Of a stretch of 64,000 bases of DNA, positions 16,550-24,773 are shown one piece after another. The stretch is from contig NZ_JAPVLU010000020.1 in NCBI RefSeq assembly GCF_027158205.1, positions 1 to 64,000 on the forward strand. The letters are read 5' to 3'. The position numbers and the translations under genes are program-made. How positions within the stretch are numbered: the stretch's first letter is position 1; every line of letters starts with the position of its first letter. Source of the DNA: Streptomyces sp. H39-S7 (GTDB lineage: Bacteria; Actinomycetota; Actinomycetes; Streptomycetales; Streptomycetaceae). Below the pieces are notes generated by a model, which saw nothing but the letters and a program-made list of their open reading frames with translations, searched no databases and was not told the origin of the DNA.

Positions 16550-17661
16550 CGGACACCTGCGAGCAGGGCGCGTGCGGCGGCCGGAGCCGGATCGGTGACC
16601 GTGGTGCAGCGCGTCCAGGACGCGACGGCCCGCTCCCCGGGGTCGGCGATCTCGTCGGGCTCGACCGGGACGGGGGTGCCCAGCAGGTGGTGGCCGTGGC
16701 ACCAGCCGTCGTTGTAGATCGTGTCGAGGTAGCGGTGGGGCCCGTCAGGGAAAACTGCGGCGATCCGGGTGCCGGCGGGGTAGGTGCGGGCGGCCCAGCC
16801 GGCGACCAGGGCGACCGCTCCCACGCTCCACCCGCCGCAGGCGTAGTGGTGGCGGGCCAGGAGGCGGCAGGAGTGCACTGCTTCGGCGGGGGCGACCCAG
16901 TGGACCTCGGTGAACGCCTCGTAGGCGACGTTGCCCGGGTGGATGCTGGAGCCCAGGCCGCGCATCAGCCGCTGCCCGGCGGGCTGCCCGAAGATCGTCG
17001 AGCCGGTCGCGTCCACCCCGATCAGCGCCAGATTGGGGAAGGTATGGCGCAGCGCGGTCGAGATTCCCGCCGAGTGGCCGCCGGTTCCGACCGACGTGAC
17101 AAGAACGTCGATGCGGCCCAGTTGCGCGATGAGTTCAGCGGCCAGGGGCGCGTAGGCGGCGGCATTGTCCGGGTTGTTGTACTGGTCCGGGCACCAGGCG
17201 CCCGGGTGCTCGCCCAGCAGCTCGGCCACCTTCTCCCGCCGGGCCTGCTGCCAGCCTCCGACCGGGTGCGTGGCGGTGACGAGCTCGACGCGGGCACCAT
17301 AGGCGGTCAGGGCGCGGCGGATGGGAAGTTCCAAGCCGGGGTCGGTGACGACAGTGACCGGGTGCCCGTAGGTGATGCCGGCCAAGGCCAGCCCGAGTCC
17401 CAGGGTGCCGCTGGAGGATTCGATGATCGGCGCACTGTCGGCCAGATCACCCCGGGCCCGGGCGCGGGCCACCATGTGCAGGGCGGGACGGTCTTTGATG
17501 CCGCCGGGGTTGGCGCCTTCGAGCTTGGCCCAAAAACCGCGGCTGGCGTCGGCGAAGGGTTCCCCGATCCACAGGACCGGGGTGTTACCGACCAGGTCGC
17601 AGGGTCCACGGGCGGACATCGGGGCAGGGGCGTACGCGGAAATGTTCATGAGGGGTATCAC
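16546..17661 (-). CDS. PLP-dependent cysteine synthase-fold enzyme, Cds1-like cysteine desulfhydrase
   Basis: The 371-aa fold-II PLP enzyme has the cofactor lysine in [14 protein letters not shown]. The carboxylate loop is [17 protein letters not shown] and the phosphate-binding turn is [12 protein letters not shown]. Other blocks ([61 protein letters not shown]) match, from memory, the mycobacterial Cds1 (Rv3684) family, which releases H2S from cysteine. The start may be GTG 17661 (GAGGAG very close) or ATG 17649. Sulfide or cysteine turnover would suit a soft-metal island. Other cysteine synthase-like reactions cannot be excluded. Confidence 0.75.
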   Translation of the reverse strand: MIPLMNISAYAPAPMSARGPCDLVGNTPVLWIGEPFADASRGFWAKLEGANPGGIKDRPALHMVARARARGDLADSAPIIESSSGTLGLGLALAGITYGHPVTVVTDPGLELPIRRALTAYGARVELVTATHPVGGWQQARREKVAELLGEHPGAWCPDQYNNPDNAAAYAPLAAELIAQLGRIDVLVTSVGTGGHSAGISTALRHTFPNLALIGVDATGSTIFGQPAGQRLMRGLGSSIHPGNVAYEAFTEVHWVAPAEAVHSCRLLARHHYACGGWSVGAVALVAGWAARTYPAGTRIAAVFPDGPHRYLDTIYNDGWCHGHHLLGTPVPVEPDEIADPGERAVASWTRCTTVTDPAPAAARALLAGVR

Positions 17662-17787
17662 GGCTCCTCGCCCCAGGCCGGCATGGTCAGGCTCGGGGCA
17701 TCGGCGGATCAGGACGCGGACACACAGCCGACCGGATCCCTCCGGCGTCGCCGGACAAGGTGAGGCACGGCGGCTGCGCGGGACCGG

Positions 17788-18213
17788 TCAGGTCCGAGCC
17801 ACGCACAGGGCCGTGAGAATGCAGCGCCCGCCGACAGTGCGTCGGCCGGGGGCCAGGGTGGTCCCGGCGGCTGCGAGCGCAGCGAGGGCGTCCGGCCGGC
17901 CGCCTGCCGGGAGGGCGCCCCCCAGCGCGGGCGCAGGCGGAGCGTCGACTCGGACGCGGTCCACCGTGTGGTCGCCCGTTTCGGGGCAACACGGCGCGTG
18001 CTGCGGCGTCGAGGTAGTGACGGCGTCGCCAGACGCGGCCACAGGGGCGGCAGCCACCGAGAGTGCGTTCAGCGTGCGCTGCTCACTCTCGAACGCTGCG
18101 CCGTGGCCATGCAGGCAGCCCAGGAGGTGGAAAGCTACCCAGATCAGTACGGCGAACACACCACAGTCCCACACACGGCGATGCGCACAGGAGAATGACG
18201 CAGGGCCGATCAT
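17788..18213 (-). CDS. DUF6153-like small membrane protein
   Basis: The 141-aa product starts at ATG 18213 (MIGPASFSCAHRR) and has one clear helix (CGVFAVLIWVAFHLLGCLHG), then a Cys-rich outer segment (TSTPQHAPCCPETGDHTVD) and a second, weaker hydrophobic part. It ends GGRCILTALCVART, very like the end of the DUF6153 protein at 12755 (LLLQVCIART). Order and composition suggest a third member of the same group. It lies upstream of, and in line with, the Cds1-like gene with a 126-base gap. Function unknown. Confidence 0.55.
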   Translation of the reverse strand: MIGPASFSCAHRRVWDCGVFAVLIWVAFHLLGCLHGHGAAFESEQRTLNALSVAAAPVAASGDAVTTSTPQHAPCCPETGDHTVDRVRVDAPPAPALGGALPAGGRPDALAALAAAGTTLAPGRRTVGGRCILTALCVART

Positions 18214-18594
18214 GCACACAAAGTATCCCCATAGACACTTAAAGTCATATCCAGGCGATACGGCGTGGCGTCCTTCCTGGCCTGGCGAGCCTCCCGCCGC
18301 TTCGACCAACTGATCGCCACCAACTGCCCGACGGCCGGGGCACCAGCCGCGTGCACTCCGACGCGCCGTGCGGGTGCAACTGTGGGCCCGGCGCGGAATC
18401 CAAGATGACCACGGATAGGCACCGTGACCGTGACTACGTAATTCTGCACGGCGAACTCCGACTCGTGCGCGCAGGCGTGCGGCCGGCGTCGCCGGACGGT
18501 TGAGGCGGGGTGAGAGTGCTGCCCGCGCGGCGCTATTTTCCGGAGGATTGGGGACCGACGGTGCGCGCCGGCCCCCTATCCGTGTGCGGTGCGG
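18214..18594. other. intergenic DNA, no gene recognised
   Basis: The part next to 18213 is AT-rich (TATCCCCATAGACACTTAAAGTCATAT on the plus strand around 18224-18250), consistent with a promoter firing left into the DUF6153-like gene. The rest has no coding frame that I can support. Confidence 0.4.
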
Positions 18595-19227
18595 TCAGTT
18601 CTTGCCGAGCAACGCGTTCATCTGCGTGATCTCGGATGTCTGCGCGGTGACGACCGCGCTGGCGAGTTCCTTGGTCGGGCCGTATTGGCCCTTGGCCTTC
18701 TCGGTGTTGGCCATCTCGACCGCGCCCTCGTGATGCTTGACCATCATCTGCAGGAACATGCTGTCGAACGCGGCGCCGGAAGACTTCTTGAGCTTGTCCA
18801 TGTCGTCCATGCTCATCATCCCCGGCATCCCCGAGGACATGTCCATCCCCTGCATCTCCTGCGGGACCGGCTCGCCCCATGAGGTGAGCCAGCTCGACAT
18901 GGTCCTGATTTCGGGGTCCTGCGCGCCCTTGATCTTCGTAGCGAGGGCCTTGACGTCGGTGGAGACGGCTCGGGTGGCGGCCAGGTCGGCCATTGCCACG
19001 GCCTGCCGGTGGTGGGGGATCATCTGCTTCGCGAAGTCGACGTCGGCGGCATTGTGCGCGCCGGCCGAAGGGGGAGTCGAGGCAGGAGCTGTTGTGGACG
19101 GCGACGAGCTGGAATCCATGGATCCCATGTCGTGGCCGCTGCCGCCGCAGGCGGCCAACACCATGGCAGCGGCTGCCGTACTGGCGACGAGCGCGCTACG
19201 ACGGATCAGTGAACGACGTGCGGTCAT
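18595..19227 (-). CDS. DUF305 family lipoprotein
   Basis: The 210-aa protein starts with a basic n-region and the lipobox LAAC (AAMVLAACGGSGHDM), so it should be a lipid-anchored surface protein. DUF305 blocks are clear: VDFAKQMIPHHRQAVAMADL in the first half and MFLQMMVKHHEGAVEMANTE in the second, each with the paired His. A Met-rich stretch lies between them (EMQGMDMSSGMPGMMSMDDM), a typical Cu(I)/Ag(I) ligand set. The DUF6153 gene 84 bases upstream is in the same direction. The family is often beside copper genes; direct copper binding is likely but inferred. Confidence 0.85.
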   Translation of the reverse strand: MTARRSLIRRSALVASTAAAAMVLAACGGSGHDMGSMDSSSSPSTTAPASTPPSAGAHNAADVDFAKQMIPHHRQAVAMADLAATRAVSTDVKALATKIKGAQDPEIRTMSSWLTSWGEPVPQEMQGMDMSSGMPGMMSMDDMDKLKKSSGAAFDSMFLQMMVKHHEGAVEMANTEKAKGQYGPTKELASAVVTAQTSEITQMNALLGKN

Positions 19228-19311
19228 GAGAGGTACTCCTGAGTGTGAGGTTGCAGGGCAGGCCGGTCTCGGACGGCGGATCTGCGGGCTCAGTCGACGT
19301 CGCGGCTTGCT

Positions 19312-19713
19312 CTAAATCCTCAGGAGTTGCAGTTCGGCCAACGTCGGCGGCGCACGCCCTCCATCGGCGGTCCCGTACAGCAGGGGGGCGGCCACCTCGG
19401 ACGAGAAGGTCAGGCATGTTGCGGCCAGGGCAGGGTCGGCCAATGCCATGGCGCCGTCCAGCGCACCGGACGCGCAGGTCACATCGGCGTGGTGTGCTCG
19501 ACCGTCACATCCGTGGCTGTCGTAAGGACAGTCCCCTATGGGGGGTGCAGCAGCGGCGTGCGTCCCAGTGGCGGGCATCCCATGTTCGGGCATCTGCGGG
19601 CCGGTCGCGCCCAGCGCGTGCATTGCCAGCACACCGACGATCACCGCGAAGACGAGCAGCACGAAGGGCCGCAGCCGCGGCTGCGGTCGCACGCTTCCCG
19701 CCTGACCGATCAT
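19312..19713 (-). CDS. DUF6153 family protein
   Basis: The 133-aa protein starts at ATG 19713 (MIGQAGSVRPQPRLRPF) and has one N-terminal helix (FVLLVFAVIVGVLAMHALGA). An outer region rich in Cys and His follows (PEHGMPATGTHAAA, DCPYDSHGCDGRAHH, VTCASG), then a second hydrophobic part. It ends PPTLAELQLLRI. The ATG is preferred over the longer frame because it lies just before the helix. The DUF305 lipoprotein gene follows, and the pair probably form one transcript. As with the other two copies, a membrane protein binding copper or silver is likely. Confidence 0.7.
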   Translation of the reverse strand: MIGQAGSVRPQPRLRPFVLLVFAVIVGVLAMHALGATGPQMPEHGMPATGTHAAAAPPIGDCPYDSHGCDGRAHHADVTCASGALDGAMALADPALAATCLTFSSEVAAPLLYGTADGGRAPPTLAELQLLRI

Positions 19714-19907
19714 CGGCCCATAGTAGGCATACGCCGCCCGCGTCGGACGGAGGTCCGGGGGACGCACGTGGCTGGGCAGGCGGCGGTGCGGCCACCGGCA
19801 GCCAAGGGCCCGGGGTCTGATGCCAGGGCTTTGCATCAGCGCGACAGAGGGACTGGTCGGGCAATCATTCCCGTACCCCCGGAAGGGGAACCGCTGGTAG
19901 TGAGGCC

Positions 19908-19932
19908 GTCTACTATGTTCCTACGTACTACG
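19908..19932 (+). promoter_or_regulatory. BlaI-type operator region before blaI-M56
   Basis: CTACTATG (19910-19917) and CTACGTACTACGG (19921-19933) put several CTAC/TACTA half-sites within 25 bases and within 40 bases of the blaI start at 19949. MecI/BlaI repressors bind TACTAC...GTAGTA-type sites, and autoregulation is the rule for them. Confidence 0.5.
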
Positions 19933-19948
19933 GCGGAAGGGGCGCGGC

Positions 19949-20317
19949 ATGCGGCGGCTGGGGGACCTCGAAGCGGAGATCATGGACCGCCTGTGGACGT
20001 GGAAGCGCCCGGCGACAGTCCGCGAGATCGTGGACGACATCAATCTCCAGCGGGACGTCGCCTACACGACCGTCATGACCGTGGCGAACATCCTGCACAG
20101 CAAAGGCTGGCTGCTGCGCGAGAAGTCCGGCCGGGCATGGGCCTACCTGCCGGTCCGTAGCCGCGAGGCGTACTCAGCCGCGTTGATGGAGGACGCGCTG
20201 GGGACCAGCGAGGATCGGCCCGCCGCGCTCGCGCACTTCGTCGAGCACATGTCCGACGATGAGGTCAGCGCCTTGCGCAAGGCGCTTCGGGCGGCCGGGC
20301 GGCGGACCAGCGCGTGA
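19949..20317 (+). CDS. blaI: BlaI/MecI/CopY-family repressor
   Basis: The 122-aa winged-helix protein has LGDLEAEIMDRLWTWKRPAT as helix 1, VREIVDDINLQRDVAYTTVMT as the recognition region with the family 'yTTV.T' block, and LLREKSGRAWAYLPVRSREAY as the wing. The C-terminal helices (LAHFVEHMSDDEVSALRKAL) carry the site where the partner M56 protease normally cleaves or acts. The start codon is ATG 19949. It overlaps the M56 gene by GTGA. It probably represses its own operon and the nearby genes with similar upstream motifs. The inducing signal is unknown; in this setting envelope damage or copper stress is possible. Confidence 0.9.
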   Translation: MRRLGDLEAEIMDRLWTWKRPATVREIVDDINLQRDVAYTTVMTVANILHSKGWLLREKSGRAWAYLPVRSREAYSAALMEDALGTSEDRPAALAHFVEHMSDDEVSALRKALRAAGRRTSA

Positions 20318-21225
20318 GCCCCGCCGCCGTGCTCATCGGCTACGCGGCCCTCGTCGGGTTCCTCGTGCCCCAGGTCCTGGTTCGCAGCTCGTGGCCGCAT
20401 CGGGCCCCGGCTCTTGCCGTTGCCGCATGGCATGCGCTGACCGTGTCCTTTGCTCTCACCGTCGCGCTGACCGCTTACCACCTCGCCGTGCCGGACGAGC
20501 ATCTTCACGCAGGACTTGTCGGCCTTCTGCACTCCTGCGGCTTGGCTTCAGATGCGAACTCCACCACTTTGGACTCCGCCGACGGCCTGAGTCTGGCCGT
20601 GCCCGTGGCCCTGATAGTGCTGCTCTTGGGAGCCTTCACCGTCGCTTTGGGCCGTGCCCGGTGGGCCCGCTCGAAGCACCGGCGGGTGCTGGACATGGTG
20701 GGCCGACGCTCGGAGCGGTTGCGCGCCACCGTGGTGGCGCACTCCCTGCCGGCTGCCTACTGCCTGCCGGGGCGCTGCCCTCGCGTGGTAGTCAGCCAAG
20801 GGGCGCTGGACTTGCTGTCCGTGCAACAGCTCGATGCGGTGCTGGAGCATGAGCGCGCGCACATCGCGGGCCGCCACCACGTGGCAATGGCTGCCGCGCA
20901 GGCGTTCGCCAAGGTCTTCCGCCGCCTTCCGTTGGCCCGTCATGCCCATGAGCAAACGGCCCTCCTTCTGGAGATGATCGCGGATGACCGTGCTCTGCGC
21001 TGTCACTCGCGCGAGGTACTTGCCACCGCCATGTACGAGATGGCAGCCGCACAAGCACCGGAGGGCGCGTTTGCGGCCGGCGGCCCCAGCGCCGTGCTGC
21101 GACTCCAGCGTGTTCTGATGCCCAACGCCGGACCTCACCCTGCCCTATGGGGGTCGCTGGCCGCCGCGGCGGTGACCGTGCCGCTGATCCCCTTCCTGGT
21201 CGCCTGCTCACCTGGCGTCGGGTAG
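20314..21225 (+). CDS. M56-family membrane metalloprotease (BlaR1-like sensor)
   Basis: The 303-aa protein has four helices: two at the N-terminus, a third near VPVALIVLLLGAFTVALG and one at the C-terminus (LAAAAVTVPLIPFLVA). The zinc site is VLEHERAHIAGRHH (HExxH), with a downstream acid in LLEMIADDRAL. A short form without a penicillin-binding sensor domain, as is normal in actinobacteria. The start GTG 20314 overlaps the blaI stop. It would inactivate BlaI upon a signal at the membrane. Codon use and context show no damage, in contrast to the second copy at 22.9-23.1 kb. Confidence 0.88.
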   Translation: MSPAAVLIGYAALVGFLVPQVLVRSSWPHRAPALAVAAWHALTVSFALTVALTAYHLAVPDEHLHAGLVGLLHSCGLASDANSTTLDSADGLSLAVPVALIVLLLGAFTVALGRARWARSKHRRVLDMVGRRSERLRATVVAHSLPAAYCLPGRCPRVVVSQGALDLLSVQQLDAVLEHERAHIAGRHHVAMAAAQAFAKVFRRLPLARHAHEQTALLLEMIADDRALRCHSREVLATAMYEMAAAQAPEGAFAAGGPSAVLRLQRVLMPNAGPHPALWGSLAAAAVTVPLIPFLVACSPGVG

Positions 21226-21265
21226 CCCCAAATTTGCGCCTGATCTCTGCGTAGGTTGCCACCTC

Positions 21266-21283
21266 ATCTACGAATCTACTAAG
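21266..21283 (+). promoter_or_regulatory. BlaI-type operator candidate before the NlpC/P60 gene
   Basis: ATCTACGAATCTACTAAG holds two CTAC half-sites nine bases apart, the second as CTACTAAG, the same octamer as on the reverse strand of the perfect palindrome at 31404. It lies 100 bases before the ATG at 21384. Confidence 0.45.
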
Positions 21284-21383
21284 TTGCACCCCAGGTTTGC
21301 TCGACGCAGTCAATGCACCGACGCCGCAGTGGCGGTGACAGAACCGACCCGCCCGCACGGGCGAGCCAAGGAGTTGTCGCAGC

Positions 21384-22415
21384 ATGGGAACGCACCGCCG
21401 ACCGAAAGCGAAATCGACCGCCCACAGCCGGATCGCCGCGGTGACCATCGCGGCAGGTGCCCTCAGCCTCATTCCCTCCCCGGGGCAGGCCGAGCCGAAG
21501 CCCTCGGTGGACGTGGTGCGTCAGCAGGTCGACAAGCTGTACGAGCAGGCCGAGGCGGCGACCGAGCAGTACGACGGGATCCTCGCGCAGGAAAAGACCG
21601 CGCAGGCGCAGGCGGAACAGGCTTCGCGCCGAGTCGCCCGGCAGCAGGAGGACATCAACCGCCTGCGCGACGAGATCGGGCCGCTGGCTGCTGCGCAGTA
21701 CCGCAACGGGGGTATCGACCCGACCATGCAGCTCATGCTCTCCAGCAATCCCGATGCCTTTCTCGGGCAGGCCGAAATGGTGGACCGGGTCAGCGGCCGC
21801 CAGGCGTCCGTATTGAGCGAGCTGGAGGCTAAACAACGTCAAGTAGCCGTGGAACGCGCCGCCGCAACGCAGAAGTTGATCGCAGTGGAGCAAAAGCGCC
21901 GGGACCTGTCCGCGAAGAAGACAGAGGTCCAAGGGAAGCTGGCCCAGGCCCGCTCCCTCCTCAACAGTCTCACCGCGAAGGACCGGGCGAAGCTCAAGGC
22001 CCAGGAGAAGGCCCAGTCCAAGGCATTGGGAAGCAGTGACAAGCCGGCAAACTACACGGGACCCGCGAGCGGACGGGCCCGCAGCGCGCTGGACTTCGCG
22101 TACGCGCAGCTCGGGAAGCCCTATCAGTGGGGTGCCACGGGGCCGAGTTCCTTCGACTGCTCCGGCTTGACCGGCGGGGCGTGGAGGGCTGCCGGGGTGT
22201 CGCTGCCCCGTACATCGCAAGATCAGTACGGGTCGGGCCGACAGGTCGCCCAGGCCGATCTGCAGCCGGGCGATCTGGTGTTCTTCTACTCCGACATCCA
22301 CCACGTCGGTATATACATCGGCGGCGGAAAGATGATCCATGCCCCCCGCACCGGCAAGAACGTGGAAATCGCCGGGGTCAGTACGATGCCGTACGCCGGA
22401 GCCATCCGCCCCTGA
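21384..22415 (+). CDS. secreted NlpC/P60 peptidoglycan endopeptidase with coiled-coil N-terminus
   Basis: The 343-aa protein starts with a signal peptide (RIAAVTIAAGALSLIPSPGQA). Residues 45-215 form a long coiled coil (VRQQVDKLYEQAEAATEQYD, SELEAKQRQVAVERAAATQ) as in RipA-like hydrolases. The C-terminal 120 residues are the NlpC/P60 domain: catalytic Cys in SSFDCSGLTGGAWRA, His in DIHHVGIYIGGG, and a third polar residue His in MIHAPRTG. It cleaves peptide stems of the wall. It follows blaI-M56 and has the same type of upstream motif, so BlaI control of a wall hydrolase is plausible. It appears intact. Confidence 0.88.
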   Translation: MGTHRRPKAKSTAHSRIAAVTIAAGALSLIPSPGQAEPKPSVDVVRQQVDKLYEQAEAATEQYDGILAQEKTAQAQAEQASRRVARQQEDINRLRDEIGPLAAAQYRNGGIDPTMQLMLSSNPDAFLGQAEMVDRVSGRQASVLSELEAKQRQVAVERAAATQKLIAVEQKRRDLSAKKTEVQGKLAQARSLLNSLTAKDRAKLKAQEKAQSKALGSSDKPANYTGPASGRARSALDFAYAQLGKPYQWGATGPSSFDCSGLTGGAWRAAGVSLPRTSQDQYGSGRQVAQADLQPGDLVFFYSDIHHVGIYIGGGKMIHAPRTGKNVEIAGVSTMPYAGAIRP

Positions 22416-22929
22416 TCGCCACACCGCCGGGAAGCCACTGATAGGCCAGTTGTCCCGTGCTCCGACCCTCGGTTAGCTCGGCCGCATCACCCGTCCTGGC
22501 CGGCGGTAGCTCGTATCGTGCTCAGCAGCTCGCTGGTGAGGTTTCCCTCAGCCGTGGGCGAATCGGTTCGAGGGGGGCTGAGGCCCCAACGAAACCGCCT
22601 CCTCTGTCGAGAAAGTGCGCTGGGCGTTGGCGTGGCTCCGACCTGGAACTAGGAGTCGCGGGTGGATCGGATTCGGTAAGCCTTCGGTACGGAGCCCGGA
22701 TGAAGGCTTGTCCGGCGTTGGGGGTCCGCCAGGGCGGTGGGCTCTGCCGCAGCGCGCCCCAGCCGCTTCATTTCGAACCCGATGAAGAGGACCCGGCGGC
22801 GCGGGGCGTGCGCCGTGATCTCCCGGGCGGCCTTCAGCGTCAGCTTGGACAGGGGCGGCGTGAGGCGTGAAGCAGCCGCCGACGAGACGCAGATGCGGGC
22901 TTGTTCGATACGCCCGCAGCCCTACGGGT
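22416..22929. other. no intact gene; remnant DNA
   Basis: No supported frame spans this stretch. On the minus strand around 22760-22860 a segment reads KLTLKAAREITAHAPRRRVL then FIGFEMKRLGRAA, which looks like real protein but has no start and no family that I recognise. It may be the end of a decayed gene that followed the M56 remnant. Confidence 0.35.
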
Positions 22930-23050
22930 GTCTGCCAGGCGATGATGCCCAGCCGGGGGCGCGGGCGGTCCAGCCCCCACCGGAGAGCAAACCGCAGGCC
23001 GCGAAGGCGAGCTACGCGGCACAAACGAGGAGGATGAGCGCCGCGCTCAC
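22930..23050 (-). pseudogene. second M56 protease gene, N-terminal stub only
   Basis: GTG at 23050 overlaps the stop of the second blaI, the normal arrangement. The frame reads VSAALILLVCAA and then meets TAG; past the stop it continues LAFAACGLLSGGGWTARAP and then shifts frame to RLGIIAWQT, the usual first helix and 'RLGIxxWq' block of actinomycete M56 proteins. Homology ends soon after. The nonsense codon, frameshift and truncation show that this sensor is lost, while its repressor gene is still open. Confidence 0.65.
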
Positions 23051-23418
23051 CGCGCGGACTCCTCGGTCTTCGCGGTGTTGAGCAATTGGCGCAGGGCGGC
23101 GCTCTCGTGTGGCTCCATGCCCTCCACGAACTTCACCAGCATCGCCGTACGGTCGTCGGCGACCGCCAGCGCCTCGTTCATCAGCCCGGCCACGTAGTCC
23201 TCGCGACTGGCGATGGCCTCGTAGAAGTTGATGCGGCCGCGCTTGGCGCGGGTCATCCAGCCCTTGCGGTAAAGGATGTCCATCACGGTCTGGACCGTGG
23301 TGTAGGCGGGCTCTGGCTCTCGGTCGAGCCGTTCGAGGACGTCCCGAACGCAAACGGGTCCGTCGGTGGCCCAGACCGCGCCCATGATCGCGGCCTCCAG
23401 ATCGCCGAAATGCGGCAT
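23047..23418 (-). CDS. second BlaI/MecI-family repressor
   Basis: The 123-aa protein matches BlaI: MPHFGDLEAAIMGAVWATDG, CVRDVLERLDREPEPAYTTV, QTVMDILYRKGWMTRAKRGR and a C-terminal dimer helix (MLVKFVEGMEPHESAALRQLL). It is about 40 per cent like the first copy by eye. It has no typical CTAC motif in the 100 bases before its start, unlike the first blaI. With its M56 partner broken, it would be an orphan repressor without its inactivating protease. It may bind the same sites as the first BlaI. Confidence 0.85.
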   Translation of the reverse strand: MPHFGDLEAAIMGAVWATDGPVCVRDVLERLDREPEPAYTTVQTVMDILYRKGWMTRAKRGRINFYEAIASREDYVAGLMNEALAVADDRTAMLVKFVEGMEPHESAALRQLLNTAKTEESAR

Positions 23419-23639
23419 GGCACCTCCCGTATCGCCCCACTGCCGCTCTCATCCTAAGCCGTCTAGGAGACGGTGGGCCCGAAAGGCGGTCTCCGGCCGG
23501 GTGGCATGTCCGGGCACCGGCTGTGGCCGCAACCGCCGGTTTCCGATGCCTGGCGGCAGGTTCCGGACAGTCGCCGGACATCCGCGCCAGCGGAACGGAT
23601 TCCGGTTTGGATCCCACCTCGGTTGCAGGTGCTTGGAGT
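23419..23639. other. short intergenic stretch, no gene
   Basis: This lies between the second blaI start and the small membrane pseudogene. Minus-strand frames here are the out-of-register tail of that pseudogene (HLQPRWDPNRNPFRW). I see no operator resembling the other BlaI motifs. Confidence 0.4.
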
Positions 23640-23815
23640 CCGGTGGCCGCACCTGCTCGGCGTCGGCATTGCGCTGGGCGGCGCGCAGCTGGTCGATCTC
23701 CGCCTGGAGCCGAGTCAGGTCGCCGCCCGATGTCGGGCTGTTCGGGTGCTGGCTTCCTACCGCCGCGCCTCATGAACCACATCAAGACGCCCATAACCAC
23801 GGGGCACGCCAGCAC
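23640..23815 (-). pseudogene. small membrane protein, frameshifted paralogue of the gene at 31452
   Basis: From GTG 23815 the frame reads VLACPVVMGVLMWFMRRGGR, which matches the helix of the intact 31.4-kb protein (LLGCPLGMGLAMWFMMRS). After KPAPEQPDIG the frame shifts, and the other frame continues GGDLTRLQAEIDQLRAAQR, matching LQAEIDRLRAEVR in the intact copy. So one base has been gained or lost near 23730. It lies just left of an ACTAA-N5-TTAGT operator candidate. Confidence 0.65.
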
Positions 23816-23964
23816 GGGACATGGCCTCGTGCGCCACTATGAAGACTGGCCCGCGGAGAGGTTCTTTAGTTACTTGGCAAGTTCGTTTACCGAGGATGGT
23901 GCGCGACGGGGCCGCCCGCGGTGCGTCGCCGTCATTCGCGGGTGAATGCCACCTCGGGCACTCA

Positions 23965-23979
23965 ACTAATATCCTTAGT
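23965..23979. promoter_or_regulatory. BlaI-type operator candidate, inverted repeat
   Basis: ACTAA-TATCC-TTAGT has five-base perfect arms, with a further GTAGTG 12 bases on. It lies between the divergent small-membrane pseudogene (23815, minus) and the gene starting at 24030, and may once have controlled both. Confidence 0.45.
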
Positions 23980-24029
23980 AAGATCGGCGTAGTGTAAGTC
24001 CGGAACGCCACAGACGAGGAGAGGTGCCC

Positions 24030-24773
24030 ATGGCCGGCAAGAACCCGAGGCCCACAGCCGGCAGCGGCGGGAATTCCGCAAAGCACACCGCCCGGGAGCG
24101 GGTTGCGGCCGCGCGTGCCGCCGAGGCCCGCAAGGAACGGCGGCGCCGCGCGACCTTCATATCCAGCGTGGGCGTGATCGGTGCGGCCTTGATCGGGGGC
24201 GTGGCGTGGGCGGTGGTGGCGAACGGCGGCTCGGGCGCGAGCGACGCGAAGGCGAGCGGGCCGCTGCCGGCACCGGTCACGTTCGGTAGTGCGACGGCGC
24301 TGCCGCCGTGGGCAGCTCCGGCGGACGCTTCGGCCGGTGCGAAAGCGGCGGGAATGAAGGTGTCTGCGATGGAGGGCACTGTGAACCACTTCCATGCGCA
24401 CTTGGATGTGATCGTCGATGGCAAGCCGGTGCCGGTACCGGCAAACCTGGGGGTCGACCAGGCCGCACGGGCGATGTCGGAGCTGCACACGCACGATGCG
24501 TCCGGAGTGGTGCACATCGAGGCCCCCGCGCACCGCCGCTACATCCTGGGCCAGCTGTTCGACGAGTGGGCCGTGAAGCTGGACGCCCAGCAGGTCGGCG
24601 GCCTGAAGGTCGGTAGCGGCAAGCAGCTGACAGCCTACGCGGACGGCAAGAAGGTGGCCGGGGACCCGGCGTCGATCGAGCTGACCGCGCACCGGGAGAT
24701 CACCCTCGTCTACGGGGCCGCCGATGCTTCGGCGAAGGTGCCCTCCTCCTACGAGTTCCCGTCGGGCGAGTAG
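24030..24773 (+). CDS. membrane-anchored protein with conserved HxHxHLD and LHTHD motifs, function unknown
   Basis: The 247-aa protein has a very basic N-terminus (HTARERVAAARAAEARKERR) and one helix (FISSVGVIGAALIGGVAWAV), so the rest should face out. The outer domain holds NHFHAHLDVIVDGKPVPVP and MSELHTHDASGVVHIEAP, and then YILGQLFDEWAVKLD. These His-rich blocks recur in actinobacterial and other bacterial proteins often found beside thioredoxin or DsbA-like genes, but no function is established that I know of. The N-terminus resembles that of membrane-tethered DsbA-like proteins. Start ATG 24030 has AGGAGAGG upstream. A metal role is inferred from His content and neighbours. Confidence 0.6.
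   Translation: MAGKNPRPTAGSGGNSAKHTARERVAAARAAEARKERRRRATFISSVGVIGAALIGGVAWAVVANGGSGASDAKASGPLPAPVTFGSATALPPWAAPADASAGAKAAGMKVSAMEGTVNHFHAHLDVIVDGKPVPVPANLGVDQAARAMSELHTHDASGVVHIEAPAHRRYILGQLFDEWAVKLDAQQVGGLKVGSGKQLTAYADGKKVAGDPASIELTAHREITLVYGAADASAKVPSSYEFPSGE

Noticed and set aside
18210-18449. Minus-strand frame of 79 codons before the DUF6153-like gene
   Set aside because: It covers the AT-rich promoter region and shows no family motif.
19874-19890. Possible CsoR half-site TACCCCCGGAAGGGG before the DUF6153-DUF305 pair
   Set aside because: Only one arm fits well and it lacks the outer TA; kept out of the feature list as too weak.
22457-22870. Plus-strand frame of 137 codons after the NlpC/P60 gene
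   Set aside because: No ribosome site, no family likeness, and it overlaps minus-strand remnants that look more like protein.
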